From Rhodothermales bacterium (GTDB lineage: Bacteria > Bacteroidota > Rhodothermia > Rhodothermales > Bin80), in the NCBI GenBank assembly GCA_028278205.1, contig JANQES010000120.1:1-64000 (forward strand): a stretch of DNA of 64,000 bases, written 5' to 3'. Below, piece by piece: positions 50,745 to 60,371 of this stretch (positions within the stretch are counted from its first letter, which is position 1; each line of letters begins with the position of its first letter). Both the position numbers and the translations under genes were made by a program. Below the pieces are notes generated by a model, which saw only the letters and a list, made by a program, of their open reading frames with translations, had not been told where the DNA came from and made no database searches.

Positions 50745-51074
50745 ATGCCGACGGACACAGCAAAGGTCAAGCGCTATATCGAGGCGCATCTCAAGCACAT
50801 CCGAACGCCGCAAGAGATAGCGCAGCCCTTAGGGCTTTCCTACGAGACGCTCCGAAAAGATTTCAAGCGAGCCGAGGGAATTACGCTTGGCCGCTTTATC
50901 ATGCAGGCTCGAGTCCAACGCATCAAACAGCACCTCGTGGCGACGAACCTGCCCTGCTCTGAGATCAGCTACAGAGTCGGCTTTGTGAGGGAAGATGTCG
51001 CCGCGCGGGTCTTCAAGCGCGAGACCAGCCTATCCATGCAGGCCTATCGGAAGCGCTATACAGAGGGAAGCTAA
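50745..51074 (+). CDS. Stand-alone AraC-type HTH protein
   Basis: This 109-residue protein is only the double-HTH DNA-binding domain of AraC/XylS regulators: PQEIAQPLGLSYETLRKDFK, GITLGRFIMQARVQRIKQHL, and a second helix pair with ISYRVGFVREDVAARVFKRE, ending YRKRYTEGS. There is no sensory domain. The two hybrid sensors at 6-15 kb lack such a domain, but nothing here proves a link. I chose ATG 50745, where similarity starts. Confidence 0.8.
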   Translation: MPTDTAKVKRYIEAHLKHIRTPQEIAQPLGLSYETLRKDFKRAEGITLGRFIMQARVQRIKQHLVATNLPCSEISYRVGFVREDVAARVFKRETSLSMQAYRKRYTEGS

Positions 51075-51345
51075 TAGGTTGGAATAGAAGAAGGTGTCAT
51101 ATACCACGATAGTCAACCATGGGAGTCAACCACCTGAGTCAATAATCCTTAAGAAATCTAGGCAACGTCTTCGACAGTACTTCATAGCTCTCACGTAGTT
51201 TCAGGCGCCCCGAAGCGGGGTTCCGGTTGACGATGCACAGTGCGGCACACACTCCATACCGTTACCGAGGCGAAGGACGTGCCTACTCCACCGTTTTTTT
51301 TGACAACCCAGGCAACGAGCCCAGATACACCAAGAGGTAGCTTTG
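51075..51345. other. Intergenic, short direct repeats
   Basis: AGTCAACCA occurs twice and AGTCAATAA once between 51111 and 51148. Nothing else is recognised before the protease gene. Confidence 0.35.
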
Positions 51346-52728
51346 ATGAACAGATTCAAAACCTATGGATTTTTGGCGTTGTTGTTCATTCTCTTTTGGG
51401 GATGTGACACGTTTTCCGGACCAGGAGCCAATGGGCGATCCGGTGATGAGACGGCAGAGGCGCTCGGGAAACGGGGCGAAATTAAAGCGGACTACGTCAG
51501 GCCGTTCAAGACGCACGACGAGTTTATGCTTCACATCGCGAAGGTAGCCCCTGGTTTCGGTGGGGTCTATCTGGACGAGGCCGGACGCCCTAACATCTTT
51601 CTCAAAGATCCCTCCGACCAGGCCGCTGCGATGAAGGTCCTCGACGAGATGACCGTGGCCGACCCTGCTCGTGGAAGATATCGGACCAGTCTCGCGCGAA
51701 AAGATCGGGCGGCGCTTAACAGTGCCCTGATCGTTCACCAGGCCGACTATGACCTGCTTGAGCTTAACGTGCATTATGAGAAGCTCAAGAACTTTTCGAC
51801 GGGATTTGGTGTAGTCTCTGTATCTCTTGACGAGGGGGATAATCGACTTTCCGTGGCCTTTGAAACCGAGGCTGAACGGTCGGCGGTTGAGGCAAGTCTG
51901 GGAGGTCTAGACATTCCAGCCGATATGATCCTCTTCGATCAGGCTGAGCCCGTGCAGGATATGTTGGAGCTAGACGACCGGGTGCGCCCGGTAGCAGGAG
52001 GACTCAGAGGACAACGAGAGAACCACACTGGGGCCTGCACAATCGGGTACACCACCTTCGGAGGGCCGCAGGACGTTGCCGGCTTTGTTACCGCTTCGCA
52101 CTGCACACAGACCATGGGACAGGTGGACGGAGAAAACTGGTATCAAAAAAGCAATTCAACGTCCAACGACAAGGTGGGCGAAGAGTTGGTCGATCCGCCC
52201 TTCCTGACCCGCGCCCAGAGCGGCGACACGAACTGCCCGAACATCCCTTCCACCCTCGCCTGCCGGTACAGCGACGCGGCTTTCGTGAAGTTTACTATCT
52301 CCGGCAACAGCAACCGGCGTATGGATCGCATCATCCCTACTACGGGCAAAAAAACAGGCGAGCCAGGGTCAACGACTATATCCACTACCAACTCCAGCAA
52401 TTGGCTCGTTGGTGGCGATGTGGTGTACTATGCTATAGAGAACGATGTCGTCGATAAGATTGGGTTCGTGTCGGGCTGGACCTATGGAGAAGTTAAGGCG
52501 ACGGGCGTTGAGCCGCGGGAGAGCCAAACGAACCATCTCTTTCGCATCCTGGATGCAGATAAAGTGGAAGGCATGTATCTCGAACGCGGTGACAGTGGTT
52601 CGATGGTGTTTTATGATCCAGGAAATGGTGATGCCATCCTCTACGGCGTTCTCTTCCAGGGTAACGAACAGATCAACTACTACAGCCCCATCCGGCACGT
52701 AGAGGATGAACTTCAGCTTGACTTGTGA
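51346..52728 (+). CDS. Secreted trypsin-like (S1) serine protease, lipoprotein
   Basis: This 460-residue protein has a lipoprotein signal (LLFILFWGCD, Cys about residue 20) and a propeptide-like region (about 50-215). The S1 protease domain (about 225-450) carries the catalytic triad: His in GFVTASHCTQTMG, Asp in CRYSDAAFVKF and Ser in LERGDSGSMVF. The layout with a long prodomain resembles alpha-lytic protease and streptogrisin-type enzymes. An in-frame TTG lies one codon before the chosen ATG. The stop overlaps the next gene, so the two are likely made together. Confidence 0.83.
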   Translation: MNRFKTYGFLALLFILFWGCDTFSGPGANGRSGDETAEALGKRGEIKADYVRPFKTHDEFMLHIAKVAPGFGGVYLDEAGRPNIFLKDPSDQAAAMKVLDEMTVADPARGRYRTSLARKDRAALNSALIVHQADYDLLELNVHYEKLKNFSTGFGVVSVSLDEGDNRLSVAFETEAERSAVEASLGGLDIPADMILFDQAEPVQDMLELDDRVRPVAGGLRGQRENHTGACTIGYTTFGGPQDVAGFVTASHCTQTMGQVDGENWYQKSNSTSNDKVGEELVDPPFLTRAQSGDTNCPNIPSTLACRYSDAAFVKFTISGNSNRRMDRIIPTTGKKTGEPGSTTISTTNSSNWLVGGDVVYYAIENDVVDKIGFVSGWTYGEVKATGVEPRESQTNHLFRILDADKVEGMYLERGDSGSMVFYDPGNGDAILYGVLFQGNEQINYYSPIRHVEDELQLDL

Positions 52729-54428
52729 GCTTTAAACGCTTGAAGTCCATGGAAAAAATCAGTACATATGCTCAGGCGATGCGGTCTCTGAAAAAGAGGC
52801 TCAGTATGGCGGTGCTCATGCTCCTGACGATGGCCCCGGCGGTGGCGCTCGGCCAGGACGGCGCGCTCGACCCCGCCTTCGGTGACAGCGGAAAGGTCGT
52901 CGTAGAGTTTCCCCCGCAGCCCGCGCTGGCTGCTTCGCAGATCGATGCCTTTGCCGTTGCAGCCCAGCCTGACGGCAAGATCGTCGTTGTGGGGCGTGCC
53001 GGGAAACTGAACTTCGACGACGACTTTGCCCTGGTCCGCCTCGACCTCGAGGGTACGCCGGATCCGGCGTTCGGCCAGGACGGCTTCGCCTTGACGGACT
53101 TTGCAGGCTCTCACGACGGCGCTGTCGACGTGGTGATCCAGCCGGACGGTCGGATCGTTGCAGCCGGGTGGACGGCCACGGGAGAGATATGCGCAGACTG
53201 GGCCTTGGCTCGATACGACGCCGAGGGCCGGCTCGACGCGTCGTTCGGCGACGGGGGCCGCATCACAGCCAACTTCACCGACCGAATCGGCGAGGCTGCT
53301 TGTCATCTTCTGGCTGGCGTAGCGGTCGATGAAGCCGAGCGCATCCTGATTGCGGGTTCCGTCGCTGGGGAAGTCACGACCAATCTGGACATCGTGCTGG
53401 CCCGGTATAACGCTGAGGGCCGACCCGACACGACGTTCGGCGACGCTGGCGTGGTGCTGACGGACGTGGCCGGCGACAGCGATTTCTCCAAGGACATGGT
53501 GCTCCAAGACGACGGCAAGATCGTGGTGGTCGAGTCGTCGCGGCTCACGGGCGGGATGTCTGCTGAGATGGTGATTCGCTACACGGCAGACGGCAGCCTC
53601 GACCCTACATTTGGAGAGGGAGGGCTGGTCACGGCTCCGGACGACGGTTTCGACAGTGTGGATGTAATAACCGTGCAGCCCGACGGCAAGGCGATCGTCG
53701 TGGGGCGGGTCGACTCTGGGAACAGGCGCGGCTTCGCGTTGGCGCGGTTCAACGCAGACGGCAGCCTCGACACGAGCTTCGGCACCGATGGTCTGGTCCT
53801 AACCGACTTCTCGTCGGTTACGCAGGAGGGCTTCTCGATTGGCGGTGTGGCGGCCAGGGCCGTGGTTTTGCAAGAGGACGGACGGATCGTGGTAGCCGGT
53901 GACGTTGCCTACATCGATCAACCGGGACAACCCAGACGCCTGTCTGACTTCCTCCTGGCGCGGTTCAACCCAGACGGCAGCTTCGACACGACCTTCGGCG
54001 CTTCGGGTCTAGTCTTCACCGACTTCGACGGCGGCTCAGACGGGCCCACGGACATGATGTTTCAGGACGATGGAAAGCTTGTTGTAACGGGCGACGACTT
54101 TCAATTGGCGCGGTATCTTGTCGGATCCACCGAGACGGGGGTATCTGACAAGCCGGTGCCGAAGCGCGCGCCTACGCTGGAGGGATCTTTCCCGAACCCC
54201 TTCCGCGAGCAGACCACGATCCGCTTCATGCTACCGGAGCCCGTACGAGTCCGGCTCGCTGTCTATGACGTGCTCGGCCGAGAGGTAAAGGTGTTGGTAG
54301 ATGGACCCTATGCGGCGGGCATGCACACAGTGAAGTTCGAAGCGGATGAATTGCCAAGCGGCACCTACCTCTGCAAGCTTACGGCAGGTGCCCTCAGCCA
54401 CACGCGATTCTTGACGCTGCTGAAGTAG
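52725..54428 (+). CDS. Delta-60 repeat protein with type IX secretion sorting tail
   Basis: The 567-residue protein has a signal peptide after a variable N-terminus (likely start at 52749 or 52779; the GTG at 52725 overlaps the upstream stop). It then carries about eight delta-60 repeats of roughly 55 residues with ALARFNADGSLDTSFG and DGKIVVVG patterns, which form a beta-propeller-like structure. The last 80 residues (GSFPNPFREQTTIRFMLPEP and GTYLCKLTAG) form a Por secretion tail, which directs proteins through the type IX system in Bacteroidota. It is therefore a secreted or surface-attached protein. It is coupled to the S1 protease gene. Confidence 0.86.
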   Translation: MSFKRLKSMEKISTYAQAMRSLKKRLSMAVLMLLTMAPAVALGQDGALDPAFGDSGKVVVEFPPQPALAASQIDAFAVAAQPDGKIVVVGRAGKLNFDDDFALVRLDLEGTPDPAFGQDGFALTDFAGSHDGAVDVVIQPDGRIVAAGWTATGEICADWALARYDAEGRLDASFGDGGRITANFTDRIGEAACHLLAGVAVDEAERILIAGSVAGEVTTNLDIVLARYNAEGRPDTTFGDAGVVLTDVAGDSDFSKDMVLQDDGKIVVVESSRLTGGMSAEMVIRYTADGSLDPTFGEGGLVTAPDDGFDSVDVITVQPDGKAIVVGRVDSGNRRGFALARFNADGSLDTSFGTDGLVLTDFSSVTQEGFSIGGVAARAVVLQEDGRIVVAGDVAYIDQPGQPRRLSDFLLARFNPDGSFDTTFGASGLVFTDFDGGSDGPTDMMFQDDGKLVVTGDDFQLARYLVGSTETGVSDKPVPKRAPTLEGSFPNPFREQTTIRFMLPEPVRVRLAVYDVLGREVKVLVDGPYAAGMHTVKFEADELPSGTYLCKLTAGALSHTRFLTLLK

Positions 54429-54465
54429 GGGAGCCCCGAATTATTTTTTCGCGCCGCTGCAACAA

Positions 54466-55596
54466 TCAGGCGTACGTGTTGAGCATCACCGGCATGATGA
54501 GCATCATGATTTCTTCGCCGGCTTGCTGCTCCTGCGGCGTGACCACACCCGCCCGGTTGGGCGAGCTAAACTCGAAGACTACCTCCTCGGCGTCGAGATT
54601 TTTAAGCACCTCCGTCAGATAGATCGCGTTGAAGCCGATCACCAGCTCGTCGCTGTCATACTCGCACTGGACCGTCTCGCGGGCTTCGCTGGAGCGTTCG
54701 ATGTCTTCCGCCGAGACTTCCAGCGTGCTGCCGTCGATCTTCAGGCGGATCTGGTTGGTCATGCTCGACGAATAGAGGCCCACGCGCTGGACGGCAGCCA
54801 GCATCGAGAGCCGGTTGACCGTCAGCCGCCGGTCGTTTTCGACGGGGATGACGGCTTCGTAGTTGGGGTAGGCTTCGTCGATGAGGCGGGCCAGCACGCG
54901 CGAGTTGGTAAATTCGAAGCAGACGTGGCCGCCGTCGACGATGATGGCGCACGGCTCGTCGGTGGCGACGCGTCCGGCCAGCGTCATCGCTTTTTCAGGG
55001 ACGATGAAGTTGACGGGCTCGGTGCTCGTCATGGCCTCCATGGTCAGTTTGACGAGGCGGTGCCCGTCGGTGGCGACGGTGCGGCCCTGCTCCGGCTGGA
55101 TCTGAAAGTAGATGCCCATCATGGCCGGTCGCAGGGCGTCTTTGCTGACGGCAAAGCTGGTCTTGTGGATAGCGCGGCGCAGCAGCGCGCCCTCGGTCTC
55201 GATGCGGCGCCCACCGTCGAGTTCGGGCAGGGCCGGATAGTCGGCGCCGTCGTGGCCTACCATCTTATACATGCCCTGGTCGGTGCGCAGCGTCACGCCG
55301 AAGTCTTCGTCCGAGGCAAACTCGACGGGCAGGTCGGGCAGGGCGCGGAGGGTGTCGAGCAGGCGTTTGGCCGGCACCGCCACGCGGCTTCCTTTGGCCG
55401 AGCCGTTGCTCTCGAACTGCACGGCGATCCTCTCGACGATAGAGATTTCGAGGTCCGTCGCACTCAGGCGCAGCGCGTCGCCGTCGCGTTCGAAGAGGAT
55501 GCTTTCGAGGATGGGCAGCGTGCTTTTGGAGGGCACCGCACCGCCGGCGGTGGTGAGGGCTTCTCGGAGCGTAGCGCTCGATGTCGTGAATTTCAT
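54466..55596 (-). CDS. dnaN: DNA polymerase III beta subunit (sliding clamp)
   Basis: This 376-residue ring-forming protein clamps the polymerase to DNA. Family features include LPILESILFE, LRLSATDLEISIV and SKDALRPAMMGIYF followed by ATDGHRLVK. The C-terminal IMPVMLN replaces the more common MPMRL end. The length is standard. It follows dnaA on the same strand, 259 bases apart, with repeat element B between them. The dnaA-dnaN order is the conserved one, but here it is not next to the predicted origin. Confidence 0.96.
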   Translation of the reverse strand: MKFTTSSATLREALTTAGGAVPSKSTLPILESILFERDGDALRLSATDLEISIVERIAVQFESNGSAKGSRVAVPAKRLLDTLRALPDLPVEFASDEDFGVTLRTDQGMYKMVGHDGADYPALPELDGGRRIETEGALLRRAIHKTSFAVSKDALRPAMMGIYFQIQPEQGRTVATDGHRLVKLTMEAMTSTEPVNFIVPEKAMTLAGRVATDEPCAIIVDGGHVCFEFTNSRVLARLIDEAYPNYEAVIPVENDRRLTVNRLSMLAAVQRVGLYSSSMTNQIRLKIDGSTLEVSAEDIERSSEARETVQCEYDSDELVIGFNAIYLTEVLKNLDAEEVVFEFSSPNRAGVVTPQEQQAGEEIMMLIMPVMLNTYA

Positions 55597-55671
55597 GGAT
55601 CTCCCGGAGATAAAAACGATGGACGGGCCTTAAGGTACGACAAAGCAGGGTTATGGATCCAGAGGGTGGGG

Positions 55672-55850
55672 CTTCGCTTCGCTCCGCGTCATTTGGCTCC
55701 CTGTGGTCGCCGTCATTTGTTCGCGTTGCTCACGGTCAATTGCGCCTTCGGCGCGTCATTCGTTGTCCAGGTTGATCCAAGACAATAAATGACAATGAAT
55801 GACGTGAGCGAAGCGAACCAATGACCATCAATGACGCGAACAAAGTGAGG
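55672..55850. repeat. Long mosaic inverted repeat, element B
   Basis: It has the same words as element A (42173) in the reverse order: CGCTTCGCTC near the left end, GTGAGCGAAGCGAAC on the right, and GCGCCTTCGGCGCGTCATT in the left half. The central hairpin has TTGTC paired with GACAA, and a loop whose complement differs from the element A loop at only 3 of 13 positions. It lies between dnaA and dnaN. Confidence 0.8.
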
Positions 55851-55855
55851 ACCCC

Positions 55856-57406
55856 TCACCGGCTCCGCAGGTCGATTTTGTGGCGGATCTCGTCGATCAT
55901 CTCCCGAAACTTCTGATTCGTCTCGATCTGATTCTCGACGCTCTGGTTGGCGTGGATCACCGTCGAGTGATCGCGTCCGCCGAAGTGCAGGCCGATGGTT
56001 TTGAGCGAATGCTGCGTCAGTTGCTTGGCAAAATACATCGCCACCTGGCGGGCCTGCACCACCTCGCGTTTGCGCGTCTTGGCCCGCACCAGATCCTCCG
56101 GCATGTCGAAATATTCGCACACGATGCGCTGGATCTCCTCGATCGTCAGGTTCACCCGCGTGTCTTTGACCATGTCGCGGAGCACCTCTTTAGCCAGCAC
56201 GAGATCCACCTCCCGCTTGTGCAGCGTCGCGTGCGCCAGCAGCCGGATCAGGGCGCCCTCCAACTCGCGAATGTTGCTCTTGATGTTGTGCGCGATGAAC
56301 TCGATGACGTCCGGCGGGAACTGGATGCCGTCGTCGTCGGCTTTGCGGCGCAGGATGGCGATGCGTGTCTCTAGCTCCGGCGGTTGCAGATCCGCCGTCA
56401 GGCCCCACTGAAAGCGCGAGAGCAACCGCTCTTCGATGCCTTGAATCTCGCGCGGCGGCCGGTCTGCCGAGAGCACAATTTGTTTGCTGCTCTGATGAAG
56501 GGCGTTGAAGATGTGGAAGAATTCCTCCTGCGTCTTTTCCTTGCCGCCGAAGAACTGCACGTCGTCGATGACCAGCAGATCGATCTGGCGATAGAACAGC
56601 GAGAACTGGCTGGCGCGGTTGTGCTGGATGGCCTGGACAAACTCGTTGGTGAAGCGCTCGCTGGAAACGTAGAGCACCGACTCGACCTTGCGGTTTTGCT
56701 GGACGTAGTTGCCGATGGCCTGGATGAGGTGCGTCTTGCCGAGGCCCACGCCGCCGTAGATCAGAAAGGGGTTGAAGCTCGTCGTGCCGGGTTGTTGGGC
56801 GATGGCCAGCGAGGCGCTGCGGGCCAGGCGGTTGCAGTCGCCCTCGATGAAGCGTTCGAAGGTGTAGCTGGCGTTGAGCTGGCTGTCGATCTGCGCTTTC
56901 TGGATGCCCGGAATGACGAACGGGTTGGCGATGGGCAGCGGTTGTTGCGGGGCGCCGAAGGGCGTGGCCACGGGCGAGGGTTGGCGGCCCGGCGGGTGCG
57001 GTCCTCCAGGCGACGGGCCAGCGGGGGTGTTGCCGGGCGGGGCCGGGGCCTGCGGCATCACCGGCGGCGGTTCATTGGCAGGCTGGCGAGCCGGCAGGTG
57101 CATCGAGGCGCCTTCGTCGTCGCTGGCGGCGTCATCTTTTTTCTCGATCACGATGTTATAATAGAGCCGTCCTTCGGGTCCGAGGACCTTGGTGATCGTC
57201 TTGCGCAGCAGCGCGAAATAATGTTCTTCGAGCCATTCATAGTAGAACCGGCTGGGCAGTTGCACCGTCAGCTTCACCAGATCGCCTTCGGGTTCAAGGC
57301 TAACGGCTTTCAGGGGTTCGAACCATGTTTTAAAACTCTGCCGGGTGATGTTGTCTCGGATGATTTCGAGACAGGCTTTCCAGACCGATTCCGGGGTTTG
57401 CTCCAT
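55856..57406 (-). CDS. dnaA: Chromosomal replication initiator DnaA
   Basis: The 516-residue protein has domain I (about 1-90), a long Pro-rich domain II (about 95-165), an AAA+ domain with Walker A GGVGLGKTHL (about residue 220) and Walker B LLVIDDVQFF, and a C-terminal HTH domain with the DnaA signature GGRDHSTVIHA (about 475-490). Domain II is longer than in E. coli. It binds DnaA boxes; the main cluster in this window is at 3.3-3.7 kb, and a single perfect box is upstream of this gene. The start is the ATG before EQTPESVW. Confidence 0.96.
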   Translation of the reverse strand: MEQTPESVWKACLEIIRDNITRQSFKTWFEPLKAVSLEPEGDLVKLTVQLPSRFYYEWLEEHYFALLRKTITKVLGPEGRLYYNIVIEKKDDAASDDEGASMHLPARQPANEPPPVMPQAPAPPGNTPAGPSPGGPHPPGRQPSPVATPFGAPQQPLPIANPFVIPGIQKAQIDSQLNASYTFERFIEGDCNRLARSASLAIAQQPGTTSFNPFLIYGGVGLGKTHLIQAIGNYVQQNRKVESVLYVSSERFTNEFVQAIQHNRASQFSLFYRQIDLLVIDDVQFFGGKEKTQEEFFHIFNALHQSSKQIVLSADRPPREIQGIEERLLSRFQWGLTADLQPPELETRIAILRRKADDDGIQFPPDVIEFIAHNIKSNIRELEGALIRLLAHATLHKREVDLVLAKEVLRDMVKDTRVNLTIEEIQRIVCEYFDMPEDLVRAKTRKREVVQARQVAMYFAKQLTQHSLKTIGLHFGGRDHSTVIHANQSVENQIETNQKFREMIDEIRHKIDLRSR

Positions 57407-58256
57407 GAGTTGATCCTACATACGCAATAACTCACAGACCCAGGCCTGCGAGGATGGTGAAACAAGGTGACGATGGGACGCTAGGCGGCCATGACGGCTC
57501 CCTCGAAAGCTCCAAAACAGATAACAAAGAAAGCGCACTCGGGGGAGAGAGCGCTCGTATCGATGCGCTATGCACGATGTTATTAACAATCGCCCCGGGC
57601 GCCGGGGGGCCATTGCCAGCCTGCGTCGGGTGAGAACGCTGCCGTCTCGTAGCTTTTCAACAAAAAATGAACAGGCACTAAATGACTAAAAAGAAAGAGC
57701 TTACGAGATGCACGACCTTGCTTATGCACATCGCCATCAGGAAAGTGCAACCGGAACCTCCTGCTCATTGGCAATACTGCAAGTTATCCACAAGTTGCCA
57801 ACAATTGAAGCAACTCTGCGACGGTGCGTTTCGAAACGCGTCTTGACCCATCAGAGCGCACCGTCGCACAGGTGCTTCCTATCGAAGCGCCAGGCCCATC
57901 CAGCTTCAATAGGAATGTTCGGTCGGGGTATGAACCGGGGCGCCGAAAGACGCATGGGGGGCCGGTTCCGTGTTATCCTAATGTTACCTGCCTATGGTAA
58001 CTATTCCGGCGGGCAACGTCAAGCAGATCAGAGAGGATTTCACAACATTTAAGATGAGTCTTATATACCTCCTCAGGAAGGCCGTTTTGGCCGGCGGCTT
58101 CATCGATTTTTTTCACAGCCGGCCTTGCGCCGGCGCCTTGCAGCGGAACTCTCTCTGGCCTATGTTCGTTGGTCTGGGCCTGTTTTTATCCAACGGCCCT
58201 CAGGCCCCCTCCCGGCAGGCGGCTCGCTGCCCGCCGGACGACCCAACGACCGGACC
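57407..58256. other. Long gap upstream of dnaA with one DnaA box
   Basis: This 850-base region between the divergent dnaA and yceD genes holds one perfect TTATCCACA (57783-57791). A short inverted repeat GTTACC/GGTAAC lies at 57983-58001. No supportable gene is seen; a 105-codon frame at 57994-58311 overlaps yceD and looks spurious. The single box could serve dnaA autoregulation. Confidence 0.5.
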
Positions 58257-58766
58257 ATGCTGCGCATCGATCTGGCGCCCCTTGGCGAAGGGGTACACGC
58301 CCTGGCGTTGAACCCGGAGGCCGAAGCCGTCGGGCTCGACCCGGATCAGTTTGCAGACCTCCACGTCGAGGCGACGCTCGACCTTTTTAACGACCGCATC
58401 CTGGTGACGCTCCAGGCCACGGCCACGGCCACGCTCGAATGCGACCGCACGCTCGCGCGCTTCGAGCAGCCCATCGCCGGCACCTACCGGATTCTCTTCG
58501 TCCCGCCGTCGTTTGCCCGGCGCGAGCAGGACGAGGCGCCCTACGAGGAGGTGCGGGTGCTCGAAGACACCGACCGCACGCTCGACCTGACCGACGCCGT
58601 GCGCGACACCGTGCTGCTGGCCGTGCCGGCGCGCAAGGTGGCGCCGGGCGCCGAAGACATCGAGATTGAGACCATCTTCGGCGCCCCCGACACCGGCGGC
58701 GAGCCCGCCATCGACCCGCGCTGGGAGGCGCTACGGTCGCTACAGACCGGCAACGACGCGGACTGA
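58257..58766 (+). CDS. yceD: YceD/DUF177 family protein
   Basis: This 169-residue acidic protein belongs to the family found directly upstream of rpmF in most bacteria. The family has been linked to rRNA processing and ribosome assembly. Features include FNDRILVTLQATATATLECDR, where family members normally have a Cys-based motif, of which one Cys remains, and the acidic C-terminal part with DPRWEALRSLQ, the usual ending. I chose the ATG at 58257; the frame is open upstream. It is followed by rpmF after 56 bases. Confidence 0.88.
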   Translation: MLRIDLAPLGEGVHALALNPEAEAVGLDPDQFADLHVEATLDLFNDRILVTLQATATATLECDRTLARFEQPIAGTYRILFVPPSFARREQDEAPYEEVRVLEDTDRTLDLTDAVRDTVLLAVPARKVAPGAEDIEIETIFGAPDTGGEPAIDPRWEALRSLQTGNDAD

Positions 58767-58822
58767 TGTGACACTGATCGTCGTGACGTTCGAACGGCGA
58801 ACCACGCAATCCTGAAAGAGCT

Positions 58823-59014
58823 ATGGCTAACCCGAAGCGAAAACATTCGAAAGCGCGCACGCGCAAGCGCCGCAGCCAGTACTACGGCAGCCTGGACAAA
58901 CCCGAGACGATGGAATGTCCTAATTGCGGCAACATGAAGTTGCGGCACCGTGCCTGCCCCAGTTGCGGCCACTATCGTGGGCGGCAGGTCATCGAGGCAG
59001 AGGAATCGCTCTAA
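58823..59014 (+). CDS. rpmF: 50S ribosomal protein bL32
   Basis: This 63-residue basic protein starts MANPKRKHSKARTRKRRSQ and has the zinc-ribbon CPNCGNMKLRHRACPSCGHY with all four Cys. It leads the plsX-fabH-fabD-fabG series, the classic rpmF-fatty acid arrangement. Confidence 0.97.
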   Translation: MANPKRKHSKARTRKRRSQYYGSLDKPETMECPNCGNMKLRHRACPSCGHYRGRQVIEAEESL

Positions 59015-59245
59015 GCCCATACCGGCCTGGTTTCTATTTTCACATGCACGTTCTTGCTTCACGCGGGCCACCGGCGCGTGAAGCGGGGCGTGCATCGTTA
59101 GTTCTTAGGAATAACGGGCCGGAATTCTTCTTAACACCGGGTGTCGTATCTTGATGGGCCTTAACGGGTGCGGGGGTGTCTGGCCGGTAGCGCCGGGCAT
59201 CCGCAACGGTACGACCGTCAAACTCGGAATCCCGAATCTTCGCAG

Positions 59246-60256
59246 ATGGCTATACGAGTTGCCGTAGATGCAATGGGGGGGGACGATGCGCCCGCCGTCG
59301 TCGTTGAGGGTGCTGTGCGCGCGGTGCGGCAGGCCTCGGAGCCGCTGCGTGTCTTGCTTTTCGGACCCGAAGCCGAGCTTCGCGCCGCCCTCGCCGCGCA
59401 AGGCGCCACCGAAGACGAGGCCCTCGCCATCATCGACGCACCGGAGGTCATCGGTATGGCCGAGGCGCCGGTGGCCGCCGCCAAAGCCAAGCCAAATTCG
59501 TCGATTCATCGGGGGTTGGGCGCGCACAAGCAGGGCCTGGCCGACGCCTTCCTGAGCGCGGGCAACACCGGCGCGGTGATGGCGGCCTCGCTGTTCATCC
59601 TGGGGCGCCTGCCGGGCGTGGCGCGGCCTTCGCTCCCGACGTATTACCCGACCACCAAAGGCGTCTGCCTGGTGCTCGACGCCGGGTCGAACATGGATTG
59701 CAAGCCGGAGCATCTGCTTCAGTTTGCCCGGATGGGCGCCATCTATGCGCAACACCTGCTGAAGATCGAACAGCCCGCCGTCGGGTTGCTCAACGTGGGC
59801 GAGGAGCCCGGCAAAGGCAATGACGCGGTCAAGGCCGCTTATGCGTTGTTGCAGCAAAGGCCGGAACTGCATTTTGTGGGAAACGTCGAAGGCCGCGACG
59901 TGATGCACCATCGGGCCGATGTGGTCGTCTGCGACGGGTTCGTCGGCAACGTCATCCTCAAGCTCGGCGAGAGCATCATGACGGCCTTGCCGAAGATGAT
60001 CGAGCAGGAGATGGCGGATCTCGGCCTGGCGCCGGAGCATCAGCAGACGGTCTGGCACGTGCTGGGCAGCCTGCGAAGGCGCTTCAACCCGGAAGACTAC
60101 GGCGGCGGCTCGCCCCTGCTGGGCATCGAAGGCACGGTCTTCGTCGGCCACGGCAGTTCCAGCGCCCGCGCCGTCGAGCGCCTGATCCTGACGGCGGCCC
60201 GCGCCGCTTCGTTGAACCTGACCCGTTCCATCGCCGACGCCTTCAACGGCACATGA
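59246..60256 (+). CDS. plsX: Phosphate acyltransferase PlsX
   Basis: This 336-residue enzyme makes acyl-phosphate from acyl-ACP for phospholipid synthesis. The motifs VAVDAMGGDDAP, the Ser-rich SAGNTGAVMAAS, VLDAGSNMD and GFVGNVILKLGES are visible, as is HGSSSARAVERLI near the end. The start is the ATG before AIRVAVDAMGGD; the open frame upstream has no similarity. It lies between rpmF and fabH. The gap to fabH (60257-60371) contains a short G/A-rich and C/T-rich pair (about 60283-60335). Confidence 0.95.
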   Translation: MAIRVAVDAMGGDDAPAVVVEGAVRAVRQASEPLRVLLFGPEAELRAALAAQGATEDEALAIIDAPEVIGMAEAPVAAAKAKPNSSIHRGLGAHKQGLADAFLSAGNTGAVMAASLFILGRLPGVARPSLPTYYPTTKGVCLVLDAGSNMDCKPEHLLQFARMGAIYAQHLLKIEQPAVGLLNVGEEPGKGNDAVKAAYALLQQRPELHFVGNVEGRDVMHHRADVVVCDGFVGNVILKLGESIMTALPKMIEQEMADLGLAPEHQQTVWHVLGSLRRRFNPEDYGGGSPLLGIEGTVFVGHGSSSARAVERLILTAARAASLNLTRSIADAFNGT

Positions 60257-60371
60257 GGGTTTAGCAGGTGGATTTACGCATAACGGAGAGAAGAAATCTC
60301 CCTTTCACCCGTTCTCCCTCTCGATAAGATCTCTCTCAATCAACTCTGACAAAGCTCAAACCGCCCCCACT

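Noticed and set aside
57407..58256. oriC next to dnaA
   Set aside because: Only one perfect DnaA box and no trio or AT-rich element were found, so the cluster at 3.3-3.7 kb is the better candidate.
57994..58311. A 105-codon gene upstream of yceD
   Set aside because: Its second half overlaps yceD in another frame and its content is low complexity without a motif.
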